From contig JAEHOE010000096.1 of assembly GCA_016858145.1 (NCBI GenBank), positions 434,001 through 498,000 of the forward strand: a stretch of DNA of 64,000 nt. The letters run 5' to 3'. The position numbers and the translations under genes are program-made. The notes beneath the pieces are model-generated. The model was not told the origin of the DNA, searched no databases, and saw only the letters and a program-made list of their open reading frames with translations. Below, in pieces: positions 11,301 through 20,900 of the stretch. Origin of the DNA: Edaphochlamys debaryana (taxonomy: Eukaryota > Chlorophyta > Chlorophyceae > Chlamydomonadales). How positions within the stretch are numbered: position 1 is the stretch's first letter; each line of letters starts with the position of its first letter.

Positions 11301-12957
11301 CTGTACCAGCCGCCATTGCCGCTGAGAACACGGCTGCTAGGATGCTCGAGAACTGCCCGCTATATGCCTTGTACAGCTCCATGGGGATGCCGTCCGCGCC
11401 GGGGGCTTTGCCTTGCGGGGCGGCGGAGATGGCCGCTGCCACCTCCGTCGCAGTCACCGTCGGCTCCCCCATCTTGGTGACTGACTCCTCAGGGCAGTTG
11501 AGCGCTGCCTCCCGAAGCGCCTGGAGCACCTGTGCACGGGCGGTATGGTCAACTGGGCTGGGTGTGCTGACTCGCTGCCAGAAGCGGGCTACGCTGTGTG
11601 CCATCTCGCGGGGGGTGGAGGTGAGGGTCCCGTCAGCTCGACGGAGTGCGCAGATTCGGCGGCAGGCGGCTGGTGGTCGCAGAAGGCGGGAGAGGAGGGG
11701 TGAAGGTCGTTCGCCTGCATGGATCCAGGTGTGGCGAGTCTTCCGAGCTGCCCGTGCTGAGGCCCGGCATGCCGCCCTGGCCGCTGCGCTCCTTGCCGCA
11801 ACCGCCTGCGCAGCTGCGGCTTCGTCGCCTGCCTCCACTGCCGCCATGGCGGCTTCGGCTGACTGTGCGGCTGTCTGTTCTGCTGCTGTAGCGCTGACGG
11901 AGCGCTGCTGTGCTATCTGGTTGAGCGCCCGCAGTTCCCTATTAATGCCTGCCTTCACCGCTGGCCACCAGGAGAGCACCTGTCGGCTGTCCGTTGGCAT
12001 CGAGGCACGCTGGGAGTCAATCCATTCGCAGAAGCTCTCGCGCAAGTCGGTGAAGTCAAGGAAATGCATCCTGACCCTCGGCAACCCTTTGCCCGGGGGC
12101 TGGGCGGCGGGGGATGGTGAGAGGCGTAGCAGCACAAGTCGGTGGTCAGCGGGTCTGCCGCACTCAATGCGGCACGATGCCACGTTCGCCGCCAGGTCGG
12201 AGGAGACGTGAAAGCGGTCCAGGCGGGAGGCTCCAGACGGATAGAAGAAGGTGAAGCTGCGGACGGTTGGGTGGAGGCTGCGGAAAGCGTCCGTAAGCCC
12301 TGGGCAGGCGGCGCTGAAGACCCCCGCCGTTGCTGTGTCCTCTCGCCGGCTGTTAGGGCCAGAGCTGCAGTCGAGTGCTGGGTCCATCACGAAATTGAAG
12401 TCCCCGGCCCACACATGCGTCTCCGCGTTGGCGGCTATTGGTGCTAGCTGCTGTTGGATGAAGAGCCGCTGCTGTGTTGGTTGTCCTGACGGCAGGTACG
12501 TGCTGAGCAGTGTGAAGGAGTGGCCACCCCACTGCACTGGGACCCGCACCGCGCGCCCATCCTCAGTCGCTGAGTGTGCGCCCGCGACCTGGAGGGCGCC
12601 AGACGTGACCAGCGCCGAGCGCACCAGGATGGCTGTTCCCCCCGCTGCGCCGCCATTGTCCCCCAGCTGCGCTGGCCCCCAGAAGGCCAGCCAGCCACTC
12701 AGCCGCAGAGTGTTGCTTAATGCTTGTATTTGAGTTTCCACACCCGAGATCAGAGCCGCTGTGACTCTGGTCTCTTGGAGGCAGACCACGTCTAGCCGTT
12801 GCTGTGCCCAGAGCCTGAGGTACGCCGACAGGCGCGGTTGGTCCAGGGACTCAGTGCCTGAGGTAAGCCCGCGTACGTTAAGCGAGCCCACCCGAAGCGG
12901 ATCACTGGGCTTGGTGGCTGGCCGGCGCCGAGCTGTGCGCGCCTGCCACCACGGCAT
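8395..12957 (-). CDS. LINE ORF2: endonuclease and reverse transcriptase polyprotein, 1,520 aa
   Basis: Drives target-primed reverse transcription. Residues about 20-280 form an exonuclease-endonuclease-phosphatase domain: VGSLNVRGL, VVCLQETR, AGDFNFV near 186 and the DHRLVLL end motif near 272. The reverse transcriptase starts near 515 (GKAPGADGIPMELYKAY), continues through FLDFHKAYDT and GVRQGCPLAPLLY, and has the catalytic YADD at about 746. LNASKSELLPVG and TLGVTVA, normally a few residues apart (RT blocks 6 and 7), are separated by a Pro-rich tandem tract (about residues 786-898). A C-terminal CPCEIAMHGGDRLHHFWKC motif near 1370 resembles the zinc-binding module that follows RT in many plant and algal L1-type elements. 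There is no RNase H domain. The ATG at 12957 follows the ORF1 stop by 24 nt. The frame is fully open. Confidence 0.96.
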   Translation of the reverse strand: MPWWQARTARRRPATKPSDPLRVGSLNVRGLTSGTESLDQPRLSAYLRLWAQQRLDVVCLQETRVTAALISGVETQIQALSNTLRLSGWLAFWGPAQLGDNGGAAGGTAILVRSALVTSGALQVAGAHSATEDGRAVRVPVQWGGHSFTLLSTYLPSGQPTQQRLFIQQQLAPIAANAETHVWAGDFNFVMDPALDCSSGPNSRREDTATAGVFSAACPGLTDAFRSLHPTVRSFTFFYPSGASRLDRFHVSSDLAANVASCRIECGRPADHRLVLLRLSPSPAAQPPGKGLPRVRMHFLDFTDLRESFCEWIDSQRASMPTDSRQVLSWWPAVKAGINRELRALNQIAQQRSVSATAAEQTAAQSAEAAMAAVEAGDEAAAAQAVAARSAAARAACRASARAARKTRHTWIHAGERPSPLLSRLLRPPAACRRICALRRADGTLTSTPREMAHSVARFWQRVSTPSPVDHTARAQVLQALREAALNCPEESVTKMGEPTVTATEVAAAISAAPQGKAPGADGIPMELYKAYSGQFSSILAAVFSAAMAAGTAPRGFLDGVISCFFKSGDPTQPANYRPITLLDTDYRTLARVLAARLQPAFAAIISPEQTAFLSGRRIADNIMLMQLTPELLRVAGEEGLMAFLDFHKAYDTLDRGFLFECLEALGVGNGFLAWVRLLHQGTRSAALVNGDVSGHLEITAGVRQGCPLAPLLYLAAAQALLSWLAKQGFQIALSPNGRQLVLRASQYADDYTQFLRPNTAAAFAAAMETFAQASGQRLNASKSELLPVGLIPPPAPLPAPLPGPPPAPPHGPPPAPALDPPPDPPPTLPPGLPPAPPPGLPPAPPPGLLPAPPPGLPPAPPPGPPPAPPPGPPPAPPPGLPPAPPPEPPPGPPPAPPPPDTSLRTVVKAKTLGVTVANTAALCKPAIALDGVYSALTKLVSLNLSAFGRASTASGYAISKVLYHLEFAFPPPPELQRLCSTVAAMVDRSMTPAAHASNPHARLPGIGYKAMCVPPEDGGLGLLPVVEHVRARQAVLATRCVLGSCPNLLRFRPVWPTVAMELLRRTHPAVHPLCLFTAQRAGPNAATKVLGTTANSPCPTLNMITGALLHLPRVELIKSPAVGPWVHSAPVWGNPALRPAAAGRGGLESMYADLMGINELRTVGQLVRAYRAGAGARAGLSGAQGGRLPPMARSECSRKVKENIVVGLWGRGGYESLPAALRNGPALLGRIDSLMGHIPVPWVQAATEVEENPDLACPEEEAWKELLGCIGWRIGQTLVPAARLSVSLATALQMEPAFEYVKGKHLNFVAEALSGGVGDESDLLDLQATLRRLWALRWENVWKEAFWRLALNGFTGFSAHEGTATCPCEIAMHGGDRLHHFWKCYLAEGLVDEMCACLGGEQGMPWTWPLRRFNLWLARPTEGVDQRVWDVVCLAATTAMEKGRRYLYATRENGNRLGVLNRGRVLVSAEFWGALHSFAALRPPSGWETIPADHPFLRVSGGRLTVQEPPGVLALIDDD
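10262..10595 (-). repeat. Pro-rich 24-bp tandem repeat inside the reverse transcriptase
   Basis: Roughly 24-nt units encoding GLPPAPPP-type octapeptides repeat many times within ORF2. The array stays in frame and sits between two conserved RT blocks, near the palm/thumb junction. Units near the low-coordinate edge are almost identical and those at the other edge more diverged, as expected from replication slippage. Confidence 0.9.
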
Positions 12958-12960
12958 CCG

Positions 12961-12975
12961 TTAGACGTTGGTCAT
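12961..12975 (-). other. Four-codon mini-ORF between LINE ORF1 and ORF2
   Basis: After the ORF1 stop (TAA, 12982-12984) comes ATG at 12973-12975, three codons (ACC AAC GTC) and TAA at 12961-12963. The ORF2 ATG follows after 3 nt. This close stop-start spacing would suit termination and reinitiation as the way ORF2 is translated from a bicistronic RNA. The mechanism is inferred from the spacing alone. Confidence 0.5.
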
Positions 12976-12981
12976 GTTTAT

Positions 12982-14628
12982 TTACTGGCCCTCGGCGTGG
13001 GCCCCCGGCGGCGCCAGGGCTGCGGGGCTGCCGCTGCCGCCGCCGCTGCCGCCGCCGCTGCCGCCGCCGTCGCTGCCGCCCGCCAGGCCCTCTCCGCCAG
13101 CCTCCGAGTCGTGCTCCATGCCCGACGCCCCGCTCCCGCGGATCTCCCCCTCCTCCTCCGACCCCTCCTCCATCACGAGAGCCGCCACCACTTCGGCGGA
13201 CTCCCGTGCCGGGTCGGCCGTCAGCCTCTTGGGCGGCCGCCCCTCCGGCGTGCCAGCCGCTGACTCGGGCCGCCCCCTCGCACCCCCGACGCGTTGCGGC
13301 AGAGGGCTGGCCTGCCGGCCGGACCCCGTCACCCCTCCCTGCGGGCTCTGGCTCGTGCTGCCGGCGGGGGCGGGGGCAGTGGGGGCCTCCACCGCCTGCG
13401 CCGCCTTCCGCTCGCGCTCGCGCTGCAGCTGCGCCTGCGCCTGCGCCTTCTGCAGCTGGGCCGCCTTGTGCGCCTGCGCCGCCTTGGCGTCCTCCTCCGC
13501 CTTGGCCGCGGCCGCCGCCGCCACCGCCTTCCGCTGCTCCTCCGCCGCCGCCTTGCGCTGCTGCTCCTCCGCCGCCGCCTTGCGCTGCTCCTCCTCCGCC
13601 GCCGCCTTGCGCTGCTGCTCCTCCGCCGCCGCCTTGCGCTGCTCCTCCTCCGCCGCCGCCTTGCGCTGCTGCTCCTCCGCCGCCGCCTTGCACTGCTGCT
13701 CCGCTGCGGCCGCCTTGCGCTGCTGCTCCTCCGCCGCAGCCTTGCGCTGCTGCTCCGCCGCAGCCTTCACTGCCTCGGCGGCCGCGGCCTTGGCCTTGGC
13801 CACCGCCTCCTCCGCCTCCTTCGTCCGCGTGGCCGCCGCCTCCTTGTGGCGGCCGTACGCCTCGTCGTCGAAGATGGATGCCAGCAGGCTGAAGGCAACC
13901 TCCTCTCCGTCCATCACCTCCAGCAGCTGGGGGGTGCCCGGCTTGCCGTCCCGCAGGGCTCCCGGCAGCGGCGTGTCCGCCGGGAGCGTCACCAGCATGC
14001 GGTCCAGTACCGCCGTCTGGGAGTTGTACTCATAGTAGCGCTGGGCGTGCGAGACCTCAGCCACGCCCAAAGCGTTGCAGACGAGGGCGTAGTGCAGCTC
14101 CATGCTGAGCTCCGCCGGTAGTCCGCTGACGTCCACCCAGACGGGCTGCGGTTTGAGCGGCCTGTTGCTCACTCTTACCAGCCATGCGGATTCTTTGAAG
14201 CCCGGGACCGCGGGCACCCGCAGGTAGCTTCGCTCATCGAGCCTCTCCTTCAGTTTCTCCACCCGATCGCTGCTCATCATGTAGTCGAGGGTTACACGTA
14301 CCCTTGGCAGCCTTCCGTTGGGGCCGCCAAAGCCCGCGCCGTCCAGTTTCACTCCGCGGACCATGCCAAAGGTCTCCAGGTCCGGTGCCTCGCCGTTCTC
14401 CGGCATTATCTCTTTCATCGCTAGCTGAACCGCGACGCGCATGTGCTTGGAAATGTCTGATGTGAGCGTGTATTTGGAGTACCCGGTGATGATGGCTGTG
14501 GCCGAGACTGCGTGGAGCCCTTTGGTGCGCGCTGTGGGCAGCGCGCCCTTGATTTTAGGATCAAGGGCGACTCTGACCGCAGGTGGGCGGTCGCGCCGGC
14601 CGCCACCGGTCACACCGGTAGCGGCCAT
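12982..14628 (-). CDS. LINE ORF1 protein, 548 aa, with Ala/Glu/Gln repeat region
   Basis: Probable RNA-binding or chaperone (ORF1p/gag-like) protein of the retrotransposon. Residues about 1-255 form a globular region with no motif I can name (for example VRVTLDYMMSSDRVEKLKERL and QPVWVDVSGLPAELSMELHYAL). Residues about 256-410 are a charged Ala-rich segment with AAEEQQRKA units, predicted to be a long helix or coiled coil. The C-terminus is acidic then Gly/Ser-rich (GGGSGGGSGGGS). No CCHC knuckle is visible. The ATG at 14628 is the first in frame. Position directly upstream of ORF2 supports the assignment more than sequence does. Confidence 0.85.
   Translation of the reverse strand: MAATGVTGGGRRDRPPAVRVALDPKIKGALPTARTKGLHAVSATAIITGYSKYTLTSDISKHMRVAVQLAMKEIMPENGEAPDLETFGMVRGVKLDGAGFGGPNGRLPRVRVTLDYMMSSDRVEKLKERLDERSYLRVPAVPGFKESAWLVRVSNRPLKPQPVWVDVSGLPAELSMELHYALVCNALGVAEVSHAQRYYEYNSQTAVLDRMLVTLPADTPLPGALRDGKPGTPQLLEVMDGEEVAFSLLASIFDDEAYGRHKEAAATRTKEAEEAVAKAKAAAAEAVKAAAEQQRKAAAEEQQRKAAAAEQQCKAAAEEQQRKAAAEEEQRKAAAEEQQRKAAAEEEQRKAAAEEQQRKAAAEEQRKAVAAAAAAKAEEDAKAAQAHKAAQLQKAQAQAQLQRERERKAAQAVEAPTAPAPAGSTSQSPQGGVTGSGRQASPLPQRVGGARGRPESAAGTPEGRPPKRLTADPARESAEVVAALVMEEGSEEEGEIRGSGASGMEHDSEAGGEGLAGGSDGGGSGGGSGGGSGSPAALAPPGAHAEGQ
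13500..13790 (-). repeat. Tandem repeat encoding AAEEQQRKA units in ORF1
   Basis: Units of about 30 nt encode (A)AAEEQQRKA or AAEEEQRKA peptides, at least eight times with small changes (AEQQCKA occurs once). The strongly helical, charged periodic composition suggests a coiled-coil oligomerisation stalk, the role this part plays in other ORF1 proteins. Confidence 0.85.
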
Positions 14629-14852
14629 TTGCTAGATACAGCGGCTCAAGGGGGTAGGGGGACCGTCTATGTGACTCGCAGGCTACTGACGCTACTCCGC
14701 GGTCAGCACCCGAGGGGCGGACGGGGCCGGAGCACACGTGCGCCTGAGGCCGGGCCTGCCATCCTCATGCCGGTGACGGACGGGGTGAGGATGTCAAGCA
14801 CCACTGCACCAGGAGAGCAACCCGCTGAGGAGCGCTCGCACGTGGTGTCCAG

Positions 14853-14885
14853 TGTCCGTGCCCCAGGGTGTCCGTGCCCCAGGGT
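14853..14885. repeat. 16-bp direct repeat, two copies
   Basis: The unit TGTCCGTGCCCCAGGG occurs twice in direct succession, followed by a partial third copy. It lies upstream of LINE ORF1. Confidence 0.75.
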
Positions 14886-14948
14886 GCCCCTGGTGGTTGA
14901 CGCTGGCCGATGACGTCGGCCCTCTGGCGGCTCGCACAGCCCTCCCGC

Positions 14949-15007
14949 CCCATGGCCCCCATGGACCCATGGCCCCCATGGCCCCATGGCCCCCATGGCC
15001 CCATGGC
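14949..15007. repeat. CCATGG-rich tandem repeat
   Basis: Alternating CCATGGCCC and CCATGGCCCC blocks occur seven times in about 60 bp. Each CCATGG core is its own reverse complement, so the array looks similar on both strands. It lies upstream of LINE ORF1 and might be a repeat within the element's 5' UTR. Confidence 0.85.
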
Positions 15008-17995
15008 CGGGACCCGGACGTGCCCCGGGGGCGCGTGCCCCCGACCTCGCCCAGCCCCGCCGTTCACAGACGGCCGCCCCTGCGCAGCAGCTTGGGGAGC
15101 ATGGGCCCGTCCACTTGGGGCTCGGGGCTCGGAGGGATTACGGGCCGCTATAGTCCTCCACCTCCTCCCCTCCTCCTGACTACGCTGCATGGCCCCTGCG
15201 ACGCTGCGAGTATAGAACCTCCTCACTTTAGTATGGCCCCACCGATGGCTGATGACTAAGCTGCGTGCCTGGACCGTGTTGCGGGCAGCCGGGGATCAGC
15301 GGGTGCAGCCGGGCTCCGTCGACCCCAGCCCGCCTTGTGACTTGCTCCTTCGTTGTTGGTCTTTACGGTTGCTGTCCCCCTTTTGTTCGACGCAGGACAT
15401 TTGGTAGTTTGGTTTATCGCGCTTTATCTCTTGGCCGGCTGTCATCACTGGGGAGCTCAGCGGAGCCCGGACATGTAGCAAACAGGCATGACGCTTCGCC
15501 CTCGCCACCCCACCACCGGCAGCCCCGGCCCTCGCCTCCGTGCCTGGCGCCCAGCCCGTTGTCCCCACCCGGCCACCCCTCGGGCCCCAGCCCTCCCGCC
15601 TCCGTGACTGTGCCTGCGGCTATGCCGCCCTCCCCCGACCGCCGCGCTCAGCCAAACGCCTCAGGCCCGACCCTCAGCGGCACACGCCTCGCACGTCCCA
15701 GTCGCCTCGGCACGCTTGCACGGCTCCTCGACTTCGCCGCCCACCAGCTCGAGCTGCCCAGCCAGCGCGTCCAGCCATGCGCAGCTCCGTAACCACAGCT
15801 GCGACCGGTCGGTGCGGCCAGCGTCTACGAGCGCAGCTGCCTCCGACTACGCTACTACTTCCATTGCACCCACACGTATCGCCTCCCCGCTCCCGGCTCC
15901 CCGCTCCCGCTGGCCTCCTTCCGGGCACTCGTATTGCCCTAGGTCCCAAAACCAACCTTTCTCCCGCCGCTTCACGTAGCTCCTAGACGCACGGGCCGGG
16001 TTTCGGGACGGGGTTTCTTCGTAGAAGCATCTTCCGCCCACCACCACGCCCACCACGTACGGCAGCACGGAGCTCGCAGCCTTCAGGCGGCGTGCCGCAG
16101 CCGGCCTCTTTCCCCCAGCTCGCACTTGCACACACCGCACTCTACGGTCGTTTAGTTCTGCAGCTGACACGTCGACTTCGTCTCTACCGCTTGCAGGTGA
16201 GCGCTCGCGCATGATGACCATAGACGACCGGCACGCTTCACGGCTGGGGGCTTCTTCAAGCGGCTCAGGAAAGTGCTATTCGCGCCTGTCTCCCATAGGA
16301 CCTGTATCAGCCTGCTAGACGTACCCGGCACAGCTCTACACCGTCACCAGCAACAGCATGCCGGTTACTCTAGCATAGCCGTTCTCAGCCGCATCCCCGA
16401 CTACATCTGCTGCGCATTATGCTCCGTGTAGTGCTAGATAGCCCTGTTGCTAGTGCACTGTATGGAGGCTATGCCCCCCGACCCCCAGCAGCCCGTGTAG
16501 CTGTGCCTCTCTCTCGGAGCGTTACACCACTGCATCTGCAGTTCCGGCGCCCACACGCCTCATGAGCAGGGGCCCTGCACGCCACGCCCTCAGCCCGCCG
16601 TGCAGAAGGGCCCGCCCCTGCGCCCCCCGGCACGGCGCTCCGCCATTTGCTCCGCTGCACACCCGGCCACACCCCGTCCAGCACCGCCACACTCACGCTC
16701 GGCCACCTTGCGCCCCCAACCGACCGGCCCATCCCCCAACCCTCCCACCAGATACCGGCCGCCCTGTGCCCAGCAGCAGGGCAAGGCCAGGGCAAGAGCA
16801 ATCAAACGCACATCATAAACGCCCCTGCATTATTCCGGGCCACCCCACTCCGGGCGAAGGCCCACATGACATGTCCTCCGCACCATGCCCTCCCCCCGGT
16901 GGGGGCAGACTGTAAACACACAGCGAATTCCGTGCCTGCTCTAGAGCGAGGCGCGTCATATTGCAATCATTGCTCGCTCGCGAGGGCCGCGCTTGGGGGC
17001 CCCAGCGCTACCGCCCGCCGCAGCGCCGGCCCCCGCCTGACGGGGGCGGCTCAGCCCCCACACCCGCACCCGCAGCTCATCAGTCTCTCTTTATGGCTTC
17101 AGCATGTCAGCAGCGGGCGCTGCCCCCGCGGTCCAGCTCGGCACACTCCGGCCATGCGCCCCTTCGCACAACAGCAGAGCCCGCCGCGCCCAGAAGGCTT
17201 CGTGTACCGTACTTCAGCTTTGAGGTCTTCCCCTCTTGTCGTAGGCATCCCTTTCTTCAGACCTGCACCCCCATCCTCCGATTCCTCCCGCCTATCCCCG
17301 ACAGCAGCACGGGGCTCACAAGTGCATCCCTCTTGCAGCTACCTCAGGTGCGGGGCCGGCCCTGGGCACGGCAGCCCAGCCAAACGCATGTGGCACATCA
17401 ACCTTCCCCGCACTACTTATGGGCCTGCGCCCCCAAGCCCATCTGGATAATTCAACGCCTGCATTGCCCGTCCTTTATTTCCACCACGTCTTACGTCTTA
17501 CGCTGTGCGCACGCGACACGCGGACCAGAACGTCGTCGCGCGGTGGCATCTGAATGCACGACAGGGGCATGCACCCCCCCCCCGCGCCCGCACGCACATG
17601 ACCTCCCGCGGATGGGTACTGGAGAGCTAGCCCACCGCCATAGCTCGTACCCCGACAGGCGGCGGGGACAGCGCTACCGCCCCGTGACCGCCCTACCCGA
17701 CTGCCAACGAACAGGGGTGAGGGCCCCGAGCACCGCGGCGCTCACCGCCCAATTATTAAACTGCTGCGCCAGACCCCCCTCCGCCCCTAGACCCTGAAGG
17801 GCATGTCAAGGACATCCGCACTCGATGGCCCTACGGGCCTCACCTCCGCCGCACCGGTCCCATGTGGGGCTCCCCGGGGCTCCTGCCTGCCAGGGGCCTT
17901 CCCCCTCCCCCTCCCACCCTCCACTCCTCGCGCACCCCGTCAATCCCCCCACCCCGCCCCATTCTCCCCTTCCCCTTCCAGCACTTCCTTCCCCC

Positions 17996-20900
17996 TCAGC
18001 GGCCGCACCTGCCCCTGTGCCCCCCCCGGTGCCAGTGCATGGCCTGGCAGTGCTGCGAGCAGTACCACTCGGCGCCGCAGCGGGGGCAGGGCGCCAGGCG
18101 CAGCTCCGCCTCGTGCAGCCCAGACAGGTTCATGCAGCAGGGGTTGGAGCAGGTGCGCAGCGTCACGGCGCGCGAGGGGGGCACCCAGAAGAAGCCGGGG
18201 CCGGAGCCGGGGTCGCCGCGGCCCGCGCCCAGCGCCGAGCCCAGGCCCGCGGCCCCGGGCGAGCCAACGCCTCCGCCCCCGTTGGCCCCCCCCTGCTGCC
18301 CCGTGCCGTTGGCCCCCGCTGCGCTGCTCTTGGCCGCCAGCCCCCGCAGCAGCAGGTCGAACAGCACCCGGTCGGCGTCGCAGCCGTAGTCTGACACCAG
18401 CACCTGGGGGGGGGAGGGGTGGAGGGTGAGTTGATGGGGGGAGGTCGGGGGAGGGATGCGCCATGGGTGCCGGCAGGGGCGGGGACGCAGGCCAAGCACA
18501 GGGGCAGGGCAGGGCAGCGCGCAAACTCCCTCGTCCGCCTGCGACCCCTCCCATTGCAGCGTCCTCACCCCCGCTTTAGCCCCGCCCCCCCCCCCCCCTC
18601 CCCCGTCACGGGCCCACCTGCAGCGCCCGGGTGGGGACCACAGCGGGCGGCGGCGGCGGCGGCAGCTCCGCCCAGGGCCCTGCGCCGCCCTGGCCCCCCG
18701 CCCCTGCCCCTGCCCCTGCCGCCCCGGAAGCGGACATGCGGGGCAGGGCCTTGGGCACGTCCCCGCCCTCGCCCTCCTCGCCCTCCTCCTCGCTGCCCCC
18801 GCCCCCGCCCCCTCCCCCCAGGGGCTGGTCCTCGTCCCCCACCATGGCCCACTGGTAGGCCCGGCCCTCGGGGTTGGACGACACAACCGTGAACCGCCGT
18901 ACGCGGCTGAACAACGGGCCGTACACGGGCCCGCCGCTGGGCCCGCCGCTGGCGTCGCCCTGGGAGGAGGGCGTGTGGGAGGCGTGCTGCGAGTGCGGGT
19001 CGGCGGCGGGGGCGGGGGCGGGGGCGGAGGCGGAGGCGGAGGGGATGCCGAAGGACGCGGGCCCCAGCCAGCCGCTCTGCACTCCGCACACCGCGGCCGA
19101 CAGCAGCGAGGACAGCAGCAGGGGGTGCGACAGGCGCGTGCGGCCGCCCAGGCCGCGGGGGGCGGTGCCGCCGGTGGCCGCGGCGCGGGCCTTGGCCCTT
19201 TGCATGCCGTGCACCAGCACCTGGGGGGTGGGGGGGAGGAGGGGGGGGGGAGGGAGGGGGAGGGGTGGTGGTGGGTGGAATGGGATGAGGGATGGGGTTG
19301 GGGTGGGGCAGAGTCGGGCGGCGGTTCCAGCGCTTCAGCACGTCGTGACCGCCATGCCCATACCCGAAGCACACGCCATTCCCACGCCCCCCAGCCCCCC
19401 TGCCTCGGCCCGCCGTCCTCCGCAAGCCCCGCCTGCCCCTCTCACAACCCCCCAACTCCAATCCTCCCCTCCAAACCCCTCCCCAATCACCCCCCCCAGC
19501 ACACCCCCGCACCTGCACCGCCCTCGCCAGCAGCTGCTGCGGCTGCAGCAGCTCGATGAGCGCCGGCCAGTCGGGGTGCGGCGCGCGGCGCTGCAGGTCC
19601 GACAGCGTCACGGCCAGGCGGAACAGCGAGTGGAGGCAGTCGGCGCAGCGGGAGAGCACCACGGAGCCGCGCTCGCCGGGGCGGGACCAGCAGCCGCCGC
19701 CGCCCAGGATCCAGGCGGGGCCCGAGCCGGGCCCGGTGGCGGGCCCGCCGCCAACGGACCCGGACGCCGCCGCGGCGGCCGCCGCGGCGGCGGCGGCGGC
19801 GGAGGCCTCGCCCGAGCCTGCCCCCAGGCTGCCCAGCACGCCCCGGCCCCTGCCCGGCGCGGGGTTGCGGGCGAGGTCGGAGCGGGGGGTCTCGATGGAG
19901 GGGCGGCGGCGCATCTCGGCGGCGGAGAGGGCGTGGGCCGAGGGGGGGTGGGGCGGGGAGGTGGAGCGGCTGCCGGCGTGGCCGCGCGGGGGGTGGGGTG
20001 GGGACAGGGAGCGGGGGTCCCCCCCGGAGGCGGCGGCGAAGGGGGAGGCGGAGGGCGCGGGCACGGCGGCGGGGGCGGAGGCGGCGCGGGGGTGGTGGGA
20101 GCGGGGCACTGCCGCGGGCGCCCCCGAGTCGGTGGCGTCGCCGAAGAGGGCACCGCTGCCGTCGTCAGCAACCACCTCCTGGGGGGGGGGATGGGTGGGT
20201 GGGTGGGGCGGTGAGGGGGTAAGGGGGTAAGGGGGGGGGGGGGTTGAGACGGGCCGTGGCAGGGGGCCGGCTGCCCTCGGGTGCTACCAAGCAACAGCCC
20301 TCGGCCGCTGGCGAGGGGACGCGGTCATTACACGCCCCCCCCCCTTCCCCCCCCCCGCACCTGCGCCAGTGCGTCCACCAGGTCGCTCCCCGGCGCCGCC
20401 AGCCACCACAGCGCGCAGGGCAGCAGCCGGGCCAGCGGCCGCAGCTCAGAGCACTCGCGGTCGAACTGCCGCTGCCGGGCGGCGGCTGCCGCGGCGGCCG
20501 CGGTGGGGCTCTGCGCCTGGCCGTCCTCGCCCTCGCCCTCGGGGATGGGCCGGCCCAGGGAGTCGAACCGTATGTCTGCGGCCGCCGCCACGCGCCCCTC
20601 GTGCACCTCCACGAACCGCCCCGCCAGGAAGGCCAGCGTGTCCAGCAGCTCCACGGCCAGGGGGGGGATGAGCGGGCGGCCCAGGGGGGAGAGCGGGGCG
20701 GCGGCGGAGGAGGCGTAGGCGGGGGTGAAGGCGTTGGGGGCGGTGGCGGTGGGGGTGGAGGAGGTGGGGTTGGGGGCGAAGCCGGGGATGGAGCGGCGGC
20801 GGGGGGCGGGCAGCGGCTCCTCCCCCAGCGCCAGGGACTGGCGCAGCATGAGCGAGAGCGAGCGGCGGGAGGCGGCGGGGGGCGCCAGCAGGGGGGCCTC

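Larger units (their letters stand above)
8395..14628 (-). mobile_element. Two-ORF non-LTR retrotransposon (L1-like LINE), apparently intact coding region
   Basis: Core of a LINE on the minus strand: ORF1 (12982-14628) followed after 24 nt by ORF2 (8395-12957). ORF2 has an apurinic-type endonuclease, a reverse transcriptase and a C-terminal Cys/His motif. No LTRs, integrase or RNase H domain are visible. Neither ORF carries a premature stop or frameshift, which suggests a young and possibly mobile copy. The coordinates cover only the coding core. The 5' UTR probably extends into the 14.6-16.5 kb region and the 3' UTR below 8395, but neither end could be placed. Confidence 0.95.
14629..17995. 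other. No gene recognised; probable LINE 5' UTR plus 3' flank of the MYND gene
   Basis: About 3.4 kb without a protein I can recognise on either strand. The low-coordinate part is upstream of LINE ORF1 and probably includes its 5' UTR. The part above about 17.5 kb is downstream of the minus-strand MYND gene. Composition is lower in homopolymer runs than the neighbouring genes. Two short tandem arrays lie at about 14853-14885 and 14949-15007. Confidence 0.5.

Noticed and set aside
18456..20294. Several long plus-strand frames over the MYND gene
   Set aside because: They arise from GC-rich third positions opposite real exons, have no domains and cross the phase-consistent splice sites of the minus-strand gene.
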